A stretch of 64,000 bases of DNA from Candidatus Bathyarchaeota archaeon (GCA_029882535.1 JAOUKM010000001.1:1-64000); one strand, 5' to 3'. Positions 23,968 to 33,604 are shown, numbered from the stretch's first letter. Program-made: numbers and translations. Notes: generated by a model from the sequence alone, not told the origin.

Positions 23968-25728
23968 TCATGGTTGCCAGCTTTGTCCATAATGTGATGT
24001 GCATCTTACCACGTCGTATATATCGATTATACCATCGCCGTCAATGTCGGAGTTTGGCTTGTAGTTCGGATCTCCTGCTTGAGACCGATAGATACCAGTG
24101 ATTTTTACCACGTCATATATGTCCACGTCTCGGTCGCCATCAACATCGCCAGAAATACTCACAAAAACCCAGCCGTATACGAGCAAGCTATCCGAAGTTT
24201 CTGCTTCGTTTGACACTGGAGTGGCATACGCGCTTACGTTGTAGTTGCCCTTAGCCCAACCTGTTGTATCCCACGTTAAGGTAATAGTTGTGGAGTTTCC
24301 GCTTGTTAAGGTGATATTTGTAAGCGTGTCGATGAGTGTTGTGTTGGCGTAGAGTGTTACGTTGAAAGTTTCTGCAAAATTGCCTTGATTTTCGACTGAT
24401 ACGTTTATGCTTGTGGAGAATCCTTGTCCAATTATGGTTCTTACGGGTTTTATGCTAGTTATAGCTATGTCGTAGGTTGCGTTTATTGCTTTGTCTGTAA
24501 TATAAGTGAAGACTGGTAGCCAACGTTGGATTATGGCTTCGATGTTATCAGGGTCAGGGTTGAAGAATTCGGAGACACCTTTTACCCACCACGAGTTTGG
24601 GTATGGTCCAGGTTCGTATTGCCATGCACTGTCGTTTGTATAGATTTCACACGTGAAAGCCATTATGCTTCTGTTGCCGTACATCCAGTCATCCCAAACA
24701 CCAGAAGTCGTATACCATGCTCCTGACTGCCCATACCAACATCCCACAAGACTCGAAATTTGACTTGCAGTTTCATTGAACGTTTCATGGTCTGGCGGAA
24801 AAACTGTTGAATAGCTCCATGGATAAATAATGCATTCGGCACCAGAATGGAAACTTACAGCGTATCTGAAATTGTGTTGCAGGGTGAAGTCCCTTATGGC
24901 TTGTGTTTCTGGTTCTGAGAATGGTGCTAGTCCACGGTAGTCTTCTGCAGATGGGTCGGTGCTACCGCTTTGAACGGTTGCGTTCCATTGATAGCCATAG
25001 TTTCTGTTTAGGTCAACGCCTCCTACAAAGTCTTCGTTTAAAAAGCCATCGCCATCATCATCTACGCCTTCATATCCAGTTGGAAAATGTTGCCAGAACT
25101 CCTCTATGTAACCGTCCCCGTCTTCATCGTCAGGTGGATCCTCATCAAATAAGCCATCATTATCTTCATCTGTAGGTCTAGCATTTTTCCTTTGCCAATC
25201 ATTGGCTTCGAATAGGTCGAAGCCATCAACATTGAGTGCCACAACTACGTAGATTTCACATGTGTTGATTAGTTCCGTTATGGTAGTGTTCGAACCATAA
25301 TTCGTGGCGGCATGAACAACAAAATATAAGAGAAGCTCGGCACTTATAAGCTCACGAGCATGATGGTAACCTACGAAAAGAACTTCCGATTTTGACTTTT
25401 GGTCTGTTTCGTTTGTCAGCCGCACACAATAGATGTCACGGTTCCACCAACTTTTGCCAATAGAAAAAACATCAACAATATTTGGATAAGTTTCGTTCAA
25501 CGCTAGTAATATTGTAACTATCTCCGTATAGTTGTGGTAGTGAACCCAATCTATTGGAGGCAAAGAAGTAGGATAGTTATCCTGATTATTTTTGTCAATA
25601 ATGTGTAGGACAGCATCATCAGCCCAATTCATAGGTCTAAATTTAGTTGATTGTGTATTGAACTTCAACGTTAAAACGGAGATTAGCAACAGTGCCAATA
25701 TTATTCTAGAAACTATTCTTTTAGACAA
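23968..25728 (-). CDS. secreted M14 carboxypeptidase with CARDB and C-terminal dockerin
   Basis: A 586-residue extracellular protein with a hydrophobic N-terminal signal/anchor (residues 8-22). The M14 catalytic domain has GYHHARE (His123, Glu126), GVDLNRNYGYQW (Asn/Arg), VSFHSGAE (third His) and FTCEIY (catalytic Glu). Inserted within it are calcium-loop repeats (DEDNDGLFDED, DEDGDGYIEE, DDDGDGFLNED). A CARDB-like beta domain (about 410-510) follows, then a type I dockerin with two DxDxDG loops (GDVDGDRDVDIYDVV and SDIDGDGIIDIYDVV). Many N-x-S/T sites fit N-glycosylation by AglB. Starts at TTG 25728 after AAGGAAAGG. Confidence 0.9.
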   Translation of the reverse strand: MSKRIVSRIILALLLISVLTLKFNTQSTKFRPMNWADDAVLHIIDKNNQDNYPTSLPPIDWVHYHNYTEIVTILLALNETYPNIVDVFSIGKSWWNRDIYCVRLTNETDQKSKSEVLFVGYHHARELISAELLLYFVVHAATNYGSNTTITELINTCEIYVVVALNVDGFDLFEANDWQRKNARPTDEDNDGLFDEDPPDDEDGDGYIEEFWQHFPTGYEGVDDDGDGFLNEDFVGGVDLNRNYGYQWNATVQSGSTDPSAEDYRGLAPFSEPETQAIRDFTLQHNFRYAVSFHSGAECIIYPWSYSTVFPPDHETFNETASQISSLVGCWYGQSGAWYTTSGVWDDWMYGNRSIMAFTCEIYTNDSAWQYEPGPYPNSWWVKGVSEFFNPDPDNIEAIIQRWLPVFTYITDKAINATYDIAITSIKPVRTIIGQGFSTSINVSVENQGNFAETFNVTLYANTTLIDTLTNITLTSGNSTTITLTWDTTGWAKGNYNVSAYATPVSNEAETSDSLLVYGWVFVSISGDVDGDRDVDIYDVVKITGIYRSQAGDPNYKPNSDIDGDGIIDIYDVVRCTSHYGQSWQP

Positions 25729-25829
25729 TTCCTTTCCTTACAATACTCAGCTATATCGTAGAAATAAGTTTTAGCGAGAATATTCATCGAAATTGGTGCT
25801 TGTTATCATGTTGATGAAGTGTTTGATAG

Positions 25830-26387
25830 CTAGAGAATGTTTTGTAAATCAGCTAGATAGTTAATAACGTCAACACAGGTTGCTGAAAGATACGGTCGCT
25901 TACCCAAAGAAATTTTTCTACTAAAACGCAAAACGTATCTTTCATCTTTCTTCGGCAACCCCACCTGATCACCCAAAACAAACACTGGATCCTCTCCAAA
26001 CTTCATCTTCCAAACGTCTTCACCCTTCTCCTCAAGAACAAACACATTCCTGTCAACACGCTTCTTCACAAGCTCCTGCAAACTCTCCTTCTCAACACTA
26101 ATCCCGGGATGCGAACCATCAGACAAAACCTTCCTAAAAATCTCCTCCCACGTCCGCTCATCCGTCCTTACATCCCACAGACCCCTCCCATCCACAGTCA
26201 AACACAACGGAGGCCTAGGCGGCCCACCCAAAACCACATGAAAAACAACATCACGCCTCAACGCACCAGAAACAAACAAACCAAACAACAAACACTGATA
26301 AACAACATCCAACCTACCCCCCGCCCTCAAACTCCCGAATTTGCCATCGGTTCTGCCCCGGCGAGAATACAAAATAAACTCTCTCAT
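25830..26387 (-). CDS. trmY: tRNA (pseudouridine54-N1)-methyltransferase
   Basis: A 185-residue SPOUT methyltransferase that makes N1-methylpseudouridine at position 54 of archaeal tRNA. Near-complete family signature: REFILYSRRGRTDG, GRLDVVYQCLL, RRDVVFHVVLGGPPRPP, DERTWEEIF, HPGISVEKES, and the SAM-binding trefoil knot FVLGDQVGLP with SLGKRPYLSA. The length is typical. It lies alone between the dockerin gene and the dehydrogenase cluster. Confidence 0.95.
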   Translation of the reverse strand: MREFILYSRRGRTDGKFGSLRAGGRLDVVYQCLLFGLFVSGALRRDVVFHVVLGGPPRPPLCLTVDGRGLWDVRTDERTWEEIFRKVLSDGSHPGISVEKESLQELVKKRVDRNVFVLEEKGEDVWKMKFGEDPVFVLGDQVGLPKKDERYVLRFSRKISLGKRPYLSATCVDVINYLADLQNIL

Positions 26388-26521
26388 AACACCCCACTAA
26401 TGATCAACAAGAAAGATTTCTAACTTTCCCTCCTCCACTAAACGCCAATTATACCTTGCATCTATCAGACGCCTATCTGGAACATATAATAAAAAGCCTA
26501 CTTTCCCTTTTCTTTGAAGTT

Positions 26522-27565
26522 CTACGGTTGTATGGCCAATTTTATCTCAGTCTTGGAACAACCCAGAAGTTTAAATGCCTCTCGAATTTTTCTCAACGGC
26601 ATTCGCCCAGTAACAAAAGGCTTCACATTTAACACCCCAGACGCAATAAGATTCAACGCCTTCCTAAAATGCGTAGGAGTCGCATGAAAAGCCCCCATCA
26701 CCCTAACTTCACCATAATGCAACAGCTCAGTACCCACCTCGATTTTGGTTCCAAGCGGACAACCACCAAATTCAAGCACTGTGCCACCTTTATACACCAT
26801 TTTCAACGCTTGTTCCCAAGTAGCTAGCAAGCCTATGGCTTCAATTACTACATCCGCCCCATAACCGCTTGTTAGTTTCTTGACTTGCTCCACAGCATTT
26901 TCCATTCGAGCGTTTATTGTTTCGTCTGCCCCAAGTTTTCGAGCAAACTCAAGTCTTTCATCAACTAAATCAATTATAATTATTCTTCCTGCACCAAGTT
27001 TCTTGGCAACAAGTAAATGGAGAAGACCGACGGGCCCCGCACCAATTATTGCTACAGTGTCACCAAGTTTTATGCCTGCTTCCTCAGCTCCATGGAGAAC
27101 ACAAGCGAGAGGTTCAGTTATCGCGGCTTCTTCATAAGTAACGTGAGATGGAATTTCTTGCGTGTTGACCCGAACTGTGCGGGCTGGAACGCGAATGTAC
27201 TCGGCGTAGGCGCCCCACAGCCAAAGCATGTCCTCACACAAGTTGTATTTTCCTTTTTGACACATCTTACACCGCAGACAGGGAGCACTATTTCCCGCTC
27301 GAATCCGCATGCCTTTCTTAGGCCACGTTACGCCTTCACCAATCTCAACAACATCGCCTGCCCACTCATGCCCAAAAATTGTTGGCAACTTGATTATTTT
27401 CTCTACGTATCCTCTCTGAAAAATCTTCAAATCTGTACCGCAGGTTGTTGCGGCTTTAATCTTGACTAAGACCTCTCCAGAGCCTATCTGCGGCTTTTCG
27501 ACATATCCTACTCGAAGGTCCTTTACCCCGTAAAGCATTGCGGCTCTCATTTTTTCACCGCTCAT
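26522..27565 (-). CDS. zinc-dependent medium-chain alcohol dehydrogenase
   Basis: A 347-residue sorbitol/threonine-dehydrogenase-like enzyme. Catalytic zinc: TTCGTDLKIF and IFGHEWAGD. Structural-zinc cysteines: CLRCKMCQKGKYNLC. Rossmann IGAGPVGLLHL, followed by IIIIDLVDER, whose Asp predicts NAD(H). It overlaps the upstream dehydrogenase gene (27555) by 11 bases. With that gene and the E1/E2 genes it may feed a 2,3-butanediol/acetoin or polyol pathway; this is inference from context. Confidence 0.87.
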   Translation of the reverse strand: MSGEKMRAAMLYGVKDLRVGYVEKPQIGSGEVLVKIKAATTCGTDLKIFQRGYVEKIIKLPTIFGHEWAGDVVEIGEGVTWPKKGMRIRAGNSAPCLRCKMCQKGKYNLCEDMLWLWGAYAEYIRVPARTVRVNTQEIPSHVTYEEAAITEPLACVLHGAEEAGIKLGDTVAIIGAGPVGLLHLLVAKKLGAGRIIIIDLVDERLEFARKLGADETINARMENAVEQVKKLTSGYGADVVIEAIGLLATWEQALKMVYKGGTVLEFGGCPLGTKIEVGTELLHYGEVRVMGAFHATPTHFRKALNLIASGVLNVKPFVTGRMPLRKIREAFKLLGCSKTEIKLAIQP

Positions 27566-28583
27566 TCAACACCACCACTTTTATACATTCCTTGCTTCTC
27601 GCCGCTGTTTGGAACGCCTCCACGGTTCTACTTAACGGAAACCTATGCGTTATCAGGGTTTTTGCATCAATTCTTTTTGTCTGAATGAGCTTGAGAGCAG
27701 TTCTAGTTTCTATGTGCGATGTTGAATAAGAGGGTATTAGTTTGATTTCAGAGAAGAACAGTTTATTCGGGCTTAGTCGCATAAAATCTTCTGATTGAGT
27801 AGGTGCAAAAACACATAAAGTTCCACCTTTGGAACAAAGTTCCATTCCAGCAAGATAAGCATTAACGTTGGGTGCAGTGACAATAACAACGTCTGCGCCC
27901 CGTCCGTCAGTTGCTTTCTTAACCACATCAATAAGGCTTTCTGTCTCCGGGTTAACCGTCAAATCTGCACCTAAACGTTTAGCTGCTTTCAGCCTATAAT
28001 CAATAAAATCAGTAACTATAACTTGGCTTGCACCCAAAATTCGTAAGAGCATCGTGTGAATAATCCCTGAGGGCCCAGCGCCAACAACTACAGCCGAGTC
28101 TGATGCTTGGATATTACATTTGTTTAAGGCTCGAATGCAACATCCAACTGGTTCTACGAGGGCTGCTTCTTCGAAGGAAAGTTCATGGGGAATTTTTAAG
28201 GTGTCGGTTCGAAGGTTTGGCGCTGGAACTTTAAAGTACTCCGCGAAGCCACCTGGTTCCAGATGAGTTTTTGTGAACTGTTCGCACAAGGTGTAGGCTC
28301 CGCGTCGGCAGTAGTGGCAGGTTAAACAGGCAATATGATGGTGGGCGAAAACTCTGTCACCCACCTCAAAGCCCTCTACTTTGCTGCCAACTTTAGCAAC
28401 TACGCCCGATGGTTCATGTCCAAGCACTAGAGGTACACGCGTTTTTAAGTACCACTCCATTAGATCGGAGCCGCATACCCCACAAGCCTTCATCTCCACT
28501 AAGATTTCTTGCGCACCAATTTTGGGTATAGGCATGTCTTCGATTAGCATGTTGTCGAGGCTGTAGTACACGACGGCCTTCAT
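27555..28583 (-). CDS. zinc-dependent medium-chain alcohol dehydrogenase
   Basis: A 342-residue paralogue of the gene that follows it. Catalytic zinc ACGVCGSDLMEW and LGHEPSGVV, structural zinc CLTCHYCRRGAYTLC, Rossmann VGAGPSGIIHTML, and VTDFIDYRLK giving an NAD-type Asp. Upstream gene of an overlapping pair. The two paralogues together might act as a heteromer or on successive substrates. It lies 119 bases downstream of the E2 gene on the same strand. Confidence 0.87.
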   Translation of the reverse strand: MKAVVYYSLDNMLIEDMPIPKIGAQEILVEMKACGVCGSDLMEWYLKTRVPLVLGHEPSGVVAKVGSKVEGFEVGDRVFAHHHIACLTCHYCRRGAYTLCEQFTKTHLEPGGFAEYFKVPAPNLRTDTLKIPHELSFEEAALVEPVGCCIRALNKCNIQASDSAVVVGAGPSGIIHTMLLRILGASQVIVTDFIDYRLKAAKRLGADLTVNPETESLIDVVKKATDGRGADVVIVTAPNVNAYLAGMELCSKGGTLCVFAPTQSEDFMRLSPNKLFFSEIKLIPSYSTSHIETRTALKLIQTKRIDAKTLITHRFPLSRTVEAFQTAARSKECIKVVVLNER

Positions 28584-28701
28584 AGATGATCACTGGGATT
28601 TGAGAAAGACTGTGACGCACTTAAGATTTTTCCAAGAGATAGGCTGCTACGTGAACATAAACACAGAAAATGGAATAACCAATCTCGTTTTTGGATGTGT
28701 C

Positions 28702-29853
28702 TTATTCAGTTGTAATTCTCGCTTCAATTATTTCTTTTATTTTTCTCAAGAATATGGATGCGGGTGCGCCGTCTATTATTCTGTGGTCATACGCAAGCGT
28801 AAGCGTCATCACAGGCTTGACTACAATTTCTTTACCTGCGGCAACTGGTTTCTCCACCGTACATCCCGCTGCAAGTATGGCGGCCTCAGGAGGATTGATT
28901 ATTGGCAAGAACGTTTTCACACCATACATTCCAAGGTTTGTCACCGTAAAAGTTCCACCAGTTAATTGTTCCTTTGACAGCTTACCCCGTCGTGCTTTCT
29001 CAGCTAATTCCTCTAATTCTGAAGATGTTTTTGCAAGCTGTTTTTTATCTGCATTACCTATAATAGGAACAACAAGACCCTTGTCGGTGGAAACAGCTAC
29101 GCCTATGTTAATGTCTTCATAAACTTGGATTTTCCCATCTATTAACGTGGAGTTTACCGTTGGATGCTCACGCAAAGCCTTCGCCACCGCATAGACCAAT
29201 ATTGCTGTGTAGGAAGACTGGGTTTTTTCTTGCAGTTTTACGGCTTCCGTCATGTCAACATCCATTATGATGAAGCTGTGGGGTGCTGTCTGAAAACTGG
29301 AAGCAACACGTTCTGCAGTTGTTCTCCTAATACCCGTTAAAGGAATTACCTCTCTTACCCGTGGTGTCAGCTCGGTTTTTTCTTCTATGAAACGTTTGAC
29401 ATCTTCTTCTGCAATTCTTCCTTCAGGACCAGTGCCTTGTACTTGCGTCAAATCGATGTTGCGTTCTTTCGCCAGTCTTTTTGCTGCGGGTGAAGCCAAA
29501 ACACGTTCTCTGACTACAGTTGTCTCTGTTTCTTTCCTTACCGCAGCCTTTTCGACAAGTTTAGTAGGAGGAGCCTCAGCTGCAATTGCAACTTCAACTT
29601 CGGGCAACTCCTCGTCGGGTGCAGCTATCAAAGCAAGTGTGGCGCCCACAGGCATGTCCACACCCTCCTCAGCTAAGATTTTTCGAAGAACCCCTGCCGT
29701 AGATGCCTCAACGTCGTATGTGACTTTTTCGGAAAGCACTTCTACAACGGGTTCGCCTTTTTCAACTGTTTCGCCTTCTTTCTTAAACCATTGGATTACG
29801 CTACCAGTTTTCATTGTTAGGCTGAGTCGGGGCATGAGGATTTTTGTGACCAA
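28702..29853 (-). CDS. dihydrolipoamide acyltransferase E2 of a 2-oxoacid/acetoin dehydrogenase complex
   Basis: A 383-residue E2. The N-terminal lipoyl domain has its lipoyl-lysine in VLSEKVTYD (about residue 43). A peripheral-subunit-binding domain (SPAAKRLAKERNIDL, GTGPEGRI) follows, then the CAT catalytic domain ending DHRIIDGAPA with the HxxxDG active site. It is immediately downstream of the fused E1 gene, 15 bases apart. Transfers the acyl group from E1-bound thiamine diphosphate to CoA. No E3 or lipoate-protein ligase is in the window. Confidence 0.93.
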   Translation of the reverse strand: MVTKILMPRLSLTMKTGSVIQWFKKEGETVEKGEPVVEVLSEKVTYDVEASTAGVLRKILAEEGVDMPVGATLALIAAPDEELPEVEVAIAAEAPPTKLVEKAAVRKETETTVVRERVLASPAAKRLAKERNIDLTQVQGTGPEGRIAEEDVKRFIEEKTELTPRVREVIPLTGIRRTTAERVASSFQTAPHSFIIMDVDMTEAVKLQEKTQSSYTAILVYAVAKALREHPTVNSTLIDGKIQVYEDINIGVAVSTDKGLVVPIIGNADKKQLAKTSSELEELAEKARRGKLSKEQLTGGTFTVTNLGMYGVKTFLPIINPPEAAILAAGCTVEKPVAAGKEIVVKPVMTLTLAYDHRIIDGAPASIFLRKIKEIIEARITTE

Positions 29854-29868
29854 AATAGTTCACTCCTT

Positions 29869-31854
29869 CTAAACGATTTCTTTCACCGCTTCTATTATGC
29901 GTCTTTCGTCAGGTATAACATATTTTTCTAGCGGTGGACTGAAGGGAATCGGAGTGTCTGGTTCAGCAACTCGTTTTATCGGAGCGTCAAGATAGTCTAT
30001 GGCTTCCTCAGCAACCACAGCGGCAATTTCCGCAGTCACTCCGGCTGTTTTGCAGTCTTCGCTTACGATGACTAAGCGTCCTGTTTTCTTCACCGAGTTG
30101 ATTATGGCTTCTTTGTCTAGGGGAACAAGCGTCCGCGGGTCAACGACTTCAACACTTAGGCCATCTTTTTCAAGTGTTTTCGCCGCCTCCAAGGCTTTGT
30201 GAACCATGAACATAGTGGCAACTATTGTTACGTCTTTACCTTCCTTTTTGACGTCAGCAGCACGGAACGGAATCGTGTAGTCTTCTTCGGGTATCAAGCC
30301 TTCAATTGGATAGAGAAGCTTATGCTCGCAAAACACTACGGGATTGTCGCTTCTTATTGCTGCTTTCAACAGTCCTTTCGCATCATAAGGCGTTGAAGGA
30401 ACTGCAACAAATAGTCCAGGTACATGCATAAACCACGCCTCAAGACTTTGAGAATGGTGGGCTGCAATGTTAACGCCTCCACCGAAAGGAGTTCTGACGA
30501 CTAGAGGCACTTTTGCTTGTCCACCAAACATGTAGCGAATTTTGGCTGCTTGGTTAGCTATCTGATCCATGGCAAGAGTTGTTAAGTCGCCGAACATAAT
30601 TTCTGCAACAGGCCGCATGCCAGTTATTGCAGCACCAACTGCAGCCCCTACGATGGCAGATTCACTGATTGGAGTATCTCTGACACGTTCGTCACCGAAC
30701 TCTTTAGCCAACCCTTTAGTCACCTTGAAAGCGCCCTCCCAGTAGCGCCCTATATCTTCACCCAAGAGAAACACGTTTTTGTCTCGTCGCATCTCTTCCA
30801 ACAGTGCCTCGCGAAGCGCATCTCTAAAAGTTATTTCTCGCATCTTCTCACCCTCCCTGCGCATAAACATCTTCCAGAGCCTCTCAGGAGTGGGATAGGA
30901 GCTATCCATGGCAAACTCGACGGCGGCCTCCACAGCATCAGACACTTCCTTTTCTATCTGCATTGCCTCTGTATCTGAGATTTCTCCGTTTTCCAGAAGC
31001 CGCTTCTCAAGTCTACGAACTGGGTCTTTCCCAAGCCACTCTTCAACTTCCTCTTTTGGTCTGTAGGTTGCTGGGTCAAAGCGGGAATGCCCCTTGTGTC
31101 TGTATGTTTTGCATTCTATCAGCGTGGGGCCATCGCCGCTTCTTGCTCGTTTGACTGCCTCTTGTGCTGCTTCGTAAACAGCTAATACGTCGTTTCCATC
31201 TACCGAGACTCCGGGAATCCCATATGCAGCAGCTCTTTTCGCGATGTCTTTTATGAGCATGACCTGAGTTTGACGGGTTCCCATGGCATAGAGGTTGTTT
31301 TCGCATACGAATAGAACTGGAAGCTTCCAAACCGCTGCCAAGTTGACACCTTCGTGAAATGTTCCCTGGTTTGAAGCCCCATCGCCGAAGAAACAAGCTG
31401 TTACTTGGTCTGTGCCTCTTAGCTTTATGGAAAGCCCTGCGCCTGTGGCGATTGGGATTCCTCCGCCTACCACTGCAGTTGCGCCTAACATGCCTACACT
31501 GAAGTCTGCTATGTGCATAGAACCACCTTTCCCCTTGCAATATCCTGTTTTCTTGCCTAAAATTTCAGCCATCGTCTTGTCTAATCTTGCGCCTTTCGCT
31601 ATGCAATGTCCGTGTCCTCGGTGGGTGCTTACGATGTAATCATTTTTTCGCAGGTTTGCACATACGCCTACGGCTACTGCCTCCTCTCCTGCATACAGGT
31701 GGATAGTGCCAGGTACAAGGTTCTGACCGTACAACTCGAAGACTTTTTCTTCAAAAAGCCTGATTTCCAACATTTTTCGGTACATTTCAATCATTTTGTC
31801 TTTGTCCAAAGCCAGATGTTCTCCTATACTCTGTTTCTTTAGAAAGACTGCCAT
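29869..31854 (-). CDS. 2-oxoacid/acetoin dehydrogenase E1, alpha and beta subunits fused
   Basis: A 661-residue protein. Residues 1-~335 are E1-alpha: HRGHGHCIAKG and the thiamine-diphosphate motif GDGASNQGTFHEGVN...CENN. From EKMREITFRDAL (~338) to the end it is E1-beta (LLGEDIGRYWEGAF, GMRPVAEIMFGD, PFGGGVNIAAHHSQSLEAW). The two are separate genes in most PDH, BCKDH and acetoin complexes; here one frame covers both with no internal stop. The alpha part resembles acetoin/pyruvate E1. An acetoin role is suggested by adjacent dehydrogenases; pyruvate or branched oxoacids remain possible. Confidence 0.92.
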   Translation of the reverse strand: MAVFLKKQSIGEHLALDKDKMIEMYRKMLEIRLFEEKVFELYGQNLVPGTIHLYAGEEAVAVGVCANLRKNDYIVSTHRGHGHCIAKGARLDKTMAEILGKKTGYCKGKGGSMHIADFSVGMLGATAVVGGGIPIATGAGLSIKLRGTDQVTACFFGDGASNQGTFHEGVNLAAVWKLPVLFVCENNLYAMGTRQTQVMLIKDIAKRAAAYGIPGVSVDGNDVLAVYEAAQEAVKRARSGDGPTLIECKTYRHKGHSRFDPATYRPKEEVEEWLGKDPVRRLEKRLLENGEISDTEAMQIEKEVSDAVEAAVEFAMDSSYPTPERLWKMFMRREGEKMREITFRDALREALLEEMRRDKNVFLLGEDIGRYWEGAFKVTKGLAKEFGDERVRDTPISESAIVGAAVGAAITGMRPVAEIMFGDLTTLAMDQIANQAAKIRYMFGGQAKVPLVVRTPFGGGVNIAAHHSQSLEAWFMHVPGLFVAVPSTPYDAKGLLKAAIRSDNPVVFCEHKLLYPIEGLIPEEDYTIPFRAADVKKEGKDVTIVATMFMVHKALEAAKTLEKDGLSVEVVDPRTLVPLDKEAIINSVKKTGRLVIVSEDCKTAGVTAEIAAVVAEEAIDYLDAPIKRVAEPDTPIPFSPPLEKYVIPDERRIIEAVKEIV

Positions 31855-31897
31855 CTCACATATAAAAACTCTAAAGAAAGGGAAACGGTTAGTGCGG

Positions 31898-32329
31898 CTA
31901 GTATGAACGGTGTTGGGGTCTTACAAGTTCCTCCAGTATTCTCAGCATGTTAGGAACCTGCGTTACTATGTCGGTGAATGTGAGTATTCCAACAAGTTTG
32001 TCGTTGTTCATAACAAGAAGCCTCTTAATTCTTTTCCTCGCCATAATCTTCGCCCCTTCATCGACGCTGGCAGTATCGCGAATGGTTATCACAGGGCTTG
32101 TCATAACTTCTCTCGCACGCAAAGCTTCTGGCGCTAAACACGGCTCCACTATTCTTCGAAGAATGTCACGTTCAGTTATAATGCCTACCGGGCGGTTACT
32201 CTGCACCACTACAATAGAGCCTATGTCGAACTTGTTCATCGTAGCAACGACTTCTTTGACAAGTGTGTCAGGTCTAATTACTTTTACGTCTTTTGACATA
32301 ACGTCTCTGACAAGAACTATTCCTGCCAT
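31898..32329 (-). CDS. CBS-domain pair protein
   Basis: A 143-residue protein made of two CBS motifs forming one Bateman module. Each has the VRDVMSKDVKVI / REVMTSPVITI start and the GIITERDILRR / GILTFTDIV end. Such modules bind AMP, ATP or SAM and regulate partner enzymes. It lies just upstream of the E1 gene on the same strand, with 43 bases between, so regulation of that complex by adenylate is possible but unproven. Confidence 0.88.
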   Translation of the reverse strand: MAGIVLVRDVMSKDVKVIRPDTLVKEVVATMNKFDIGSIVVVQSNRPVGIITERDILRRIVEPCLAPEALRAREVMTSPVITIRDTASVDEGAKIMARKRIKRLLVMNNDKLVGILTFTDIVTQVPNMLRILEELVRPQHRSY

Positions 32330-32402
32330 TCATATTCCTCTCCAAACACCCCATTCAACAATAACTTCGCGTATGTTTCTTAAGTGTTTTTACACAGATT
32401 AG

Positions 32403-33401
32403 TTAAGGTTCGTCTTCGTCCGCCAAGTGGTATATTTGATACTCCATCAATTCTTCTGCCGTTATGGAGCCAAACTCATCTTGTATTATCATGATGGCTG
32501 CTTGAGGCGGTATAATTCCCCTTTCTGTAACTATAAGGTCTATGTACTCTGGAGGAGTTATGTCAAATGAAGGATTCCGCACCGTGACATTCGGTATTCT
32601 CTTTAGTGCTTTTTCCGATAGGATTTCTGAAGAACCACGTTCTTCTATTTTCACAAGCTGCCCTAACATGGTCTCTGGGCTGAACTTGTAGGTTTCTGCA
32701 GCTACGAAGAATAGAACTCTTGACTCGTGTGCAGCCAAAGCCACCATCGAAGTTCCTATTTTATTTACAACAGCGCCATTAGCAGCTACGGCGTCGGCTC
32801 CAACAATCGCCTTATCCATCTTTGCCATAAAAAAGCGGGTAGCTCCATCAACAATTAATGAAGTAGGTATTCCAACATTGCTTAATGCCTTAGCGGTTAT
32901 TCTGCCCTGAAAGCGCGGTCTCGTTTCACATACAAACACTTTGAAGCGCTTACCCTGATTAAAAGCCGTTTTAAGCACAGCTGTGACTGCAGCGCTATTG
33001 CAATGGGTCATGATAAAATCGCCATCTTCTATTCGCCTAGCACCAATTTCACCAATATGTTTTACGGCATTTTCAGAGTTTTGAATAAATTCTGTCGCAG
33101 TTTTAACAACAAGAGATCGCAAGTCTTCCAATTTCACGTTTCTTTTTTGAGCTTCTCTAACTCTAAACATTATGTAGCGTATGCTGTTTGGCAATGACAC
33201 GGCTGTCGGCCGAGTGCTTAGAAGAAGCTTCGCTGAGGTCTCAAGCTCCTTAACCAAAGTTGAAGATTTCCTAGCCTTCGACTGCTGAGCAGTTATAAGA
33301 AGCGCTTCAGCAGCAGATCTAGCGATTTTCCCTGCGCCACGTATTTTCATTCTTTTTATGTCCTGGGCAATTTCTTTGACTTTCTCGTTAACTTTCGTCA
33401 T
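32403..33401 (-). CDS. ribose-1,5-bisphosphate isomerase (eIF2B-like)
   Basis: A 332-residue eIF2B/MtnA-superfamily enzyme. It converts ribose-1,5-bisphosphate to ribulose-1,5-bisphosphate in the archaeal AMP pathway that feeds form III Rubisco. THCNSAAVTAVLKTA supplies Cys134 and GADAVAANGAVVNKIGT supplies Asp203, one position off the Cys133/Asp202 pair known for the Thermococcus enzyme. RPRFQGRITA is the phosphate-binding segment. AMP phosphorylase and Rubisco are not in the window. ATG/GTG start at 33401. Confidence 0.9.
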   Translation of the reverse strand: MTKVNEKVKEIAQDIKRMKIRGAGKIARSAAEALLITAQQSKARKSSTLVKELETSAKLLLSTRPTAVSLPNSIRYIMFRVREAQKRNVKLEDLRSLVVKTATEFIQNSENAVKHIGEIGARRIEDGDFIMTHCNSAAVTAVLKTAFNQGKRFKVFVCETRPRFQGRITAKALSNVGIPTSLIVDGATRFFMAKMDKAIVGADAVAANGAVVNKIGTSMVALAAHESRVLFFVAAETYKFSPETMLGQLVKIEERGSSEILSEKALKRIPNVTVRNPSFDITPPEYIDLIVTERGIIPPQAAIMIIQDEFGSITAEELMEYQIYHLADEDEP

Positions 33402-33604
33402 CGCTTTCTTCTCAAACTATCTTGATAAGCTTTAGAAAAAAGCTTTACTACGTTGTCCGTTGGCATCTCTTGGCGGATTTAACGTTATATTTGCTAATTA
33501 GCGCCATGTCTCTTCAAGACAAAAGTTGGAAAAACGGCGCAATGAAGTTTTTTCGCCGAAAAACCCCAAAAACGCGGTTGTACATATTAATTTCATGCGT
33601 AAGA

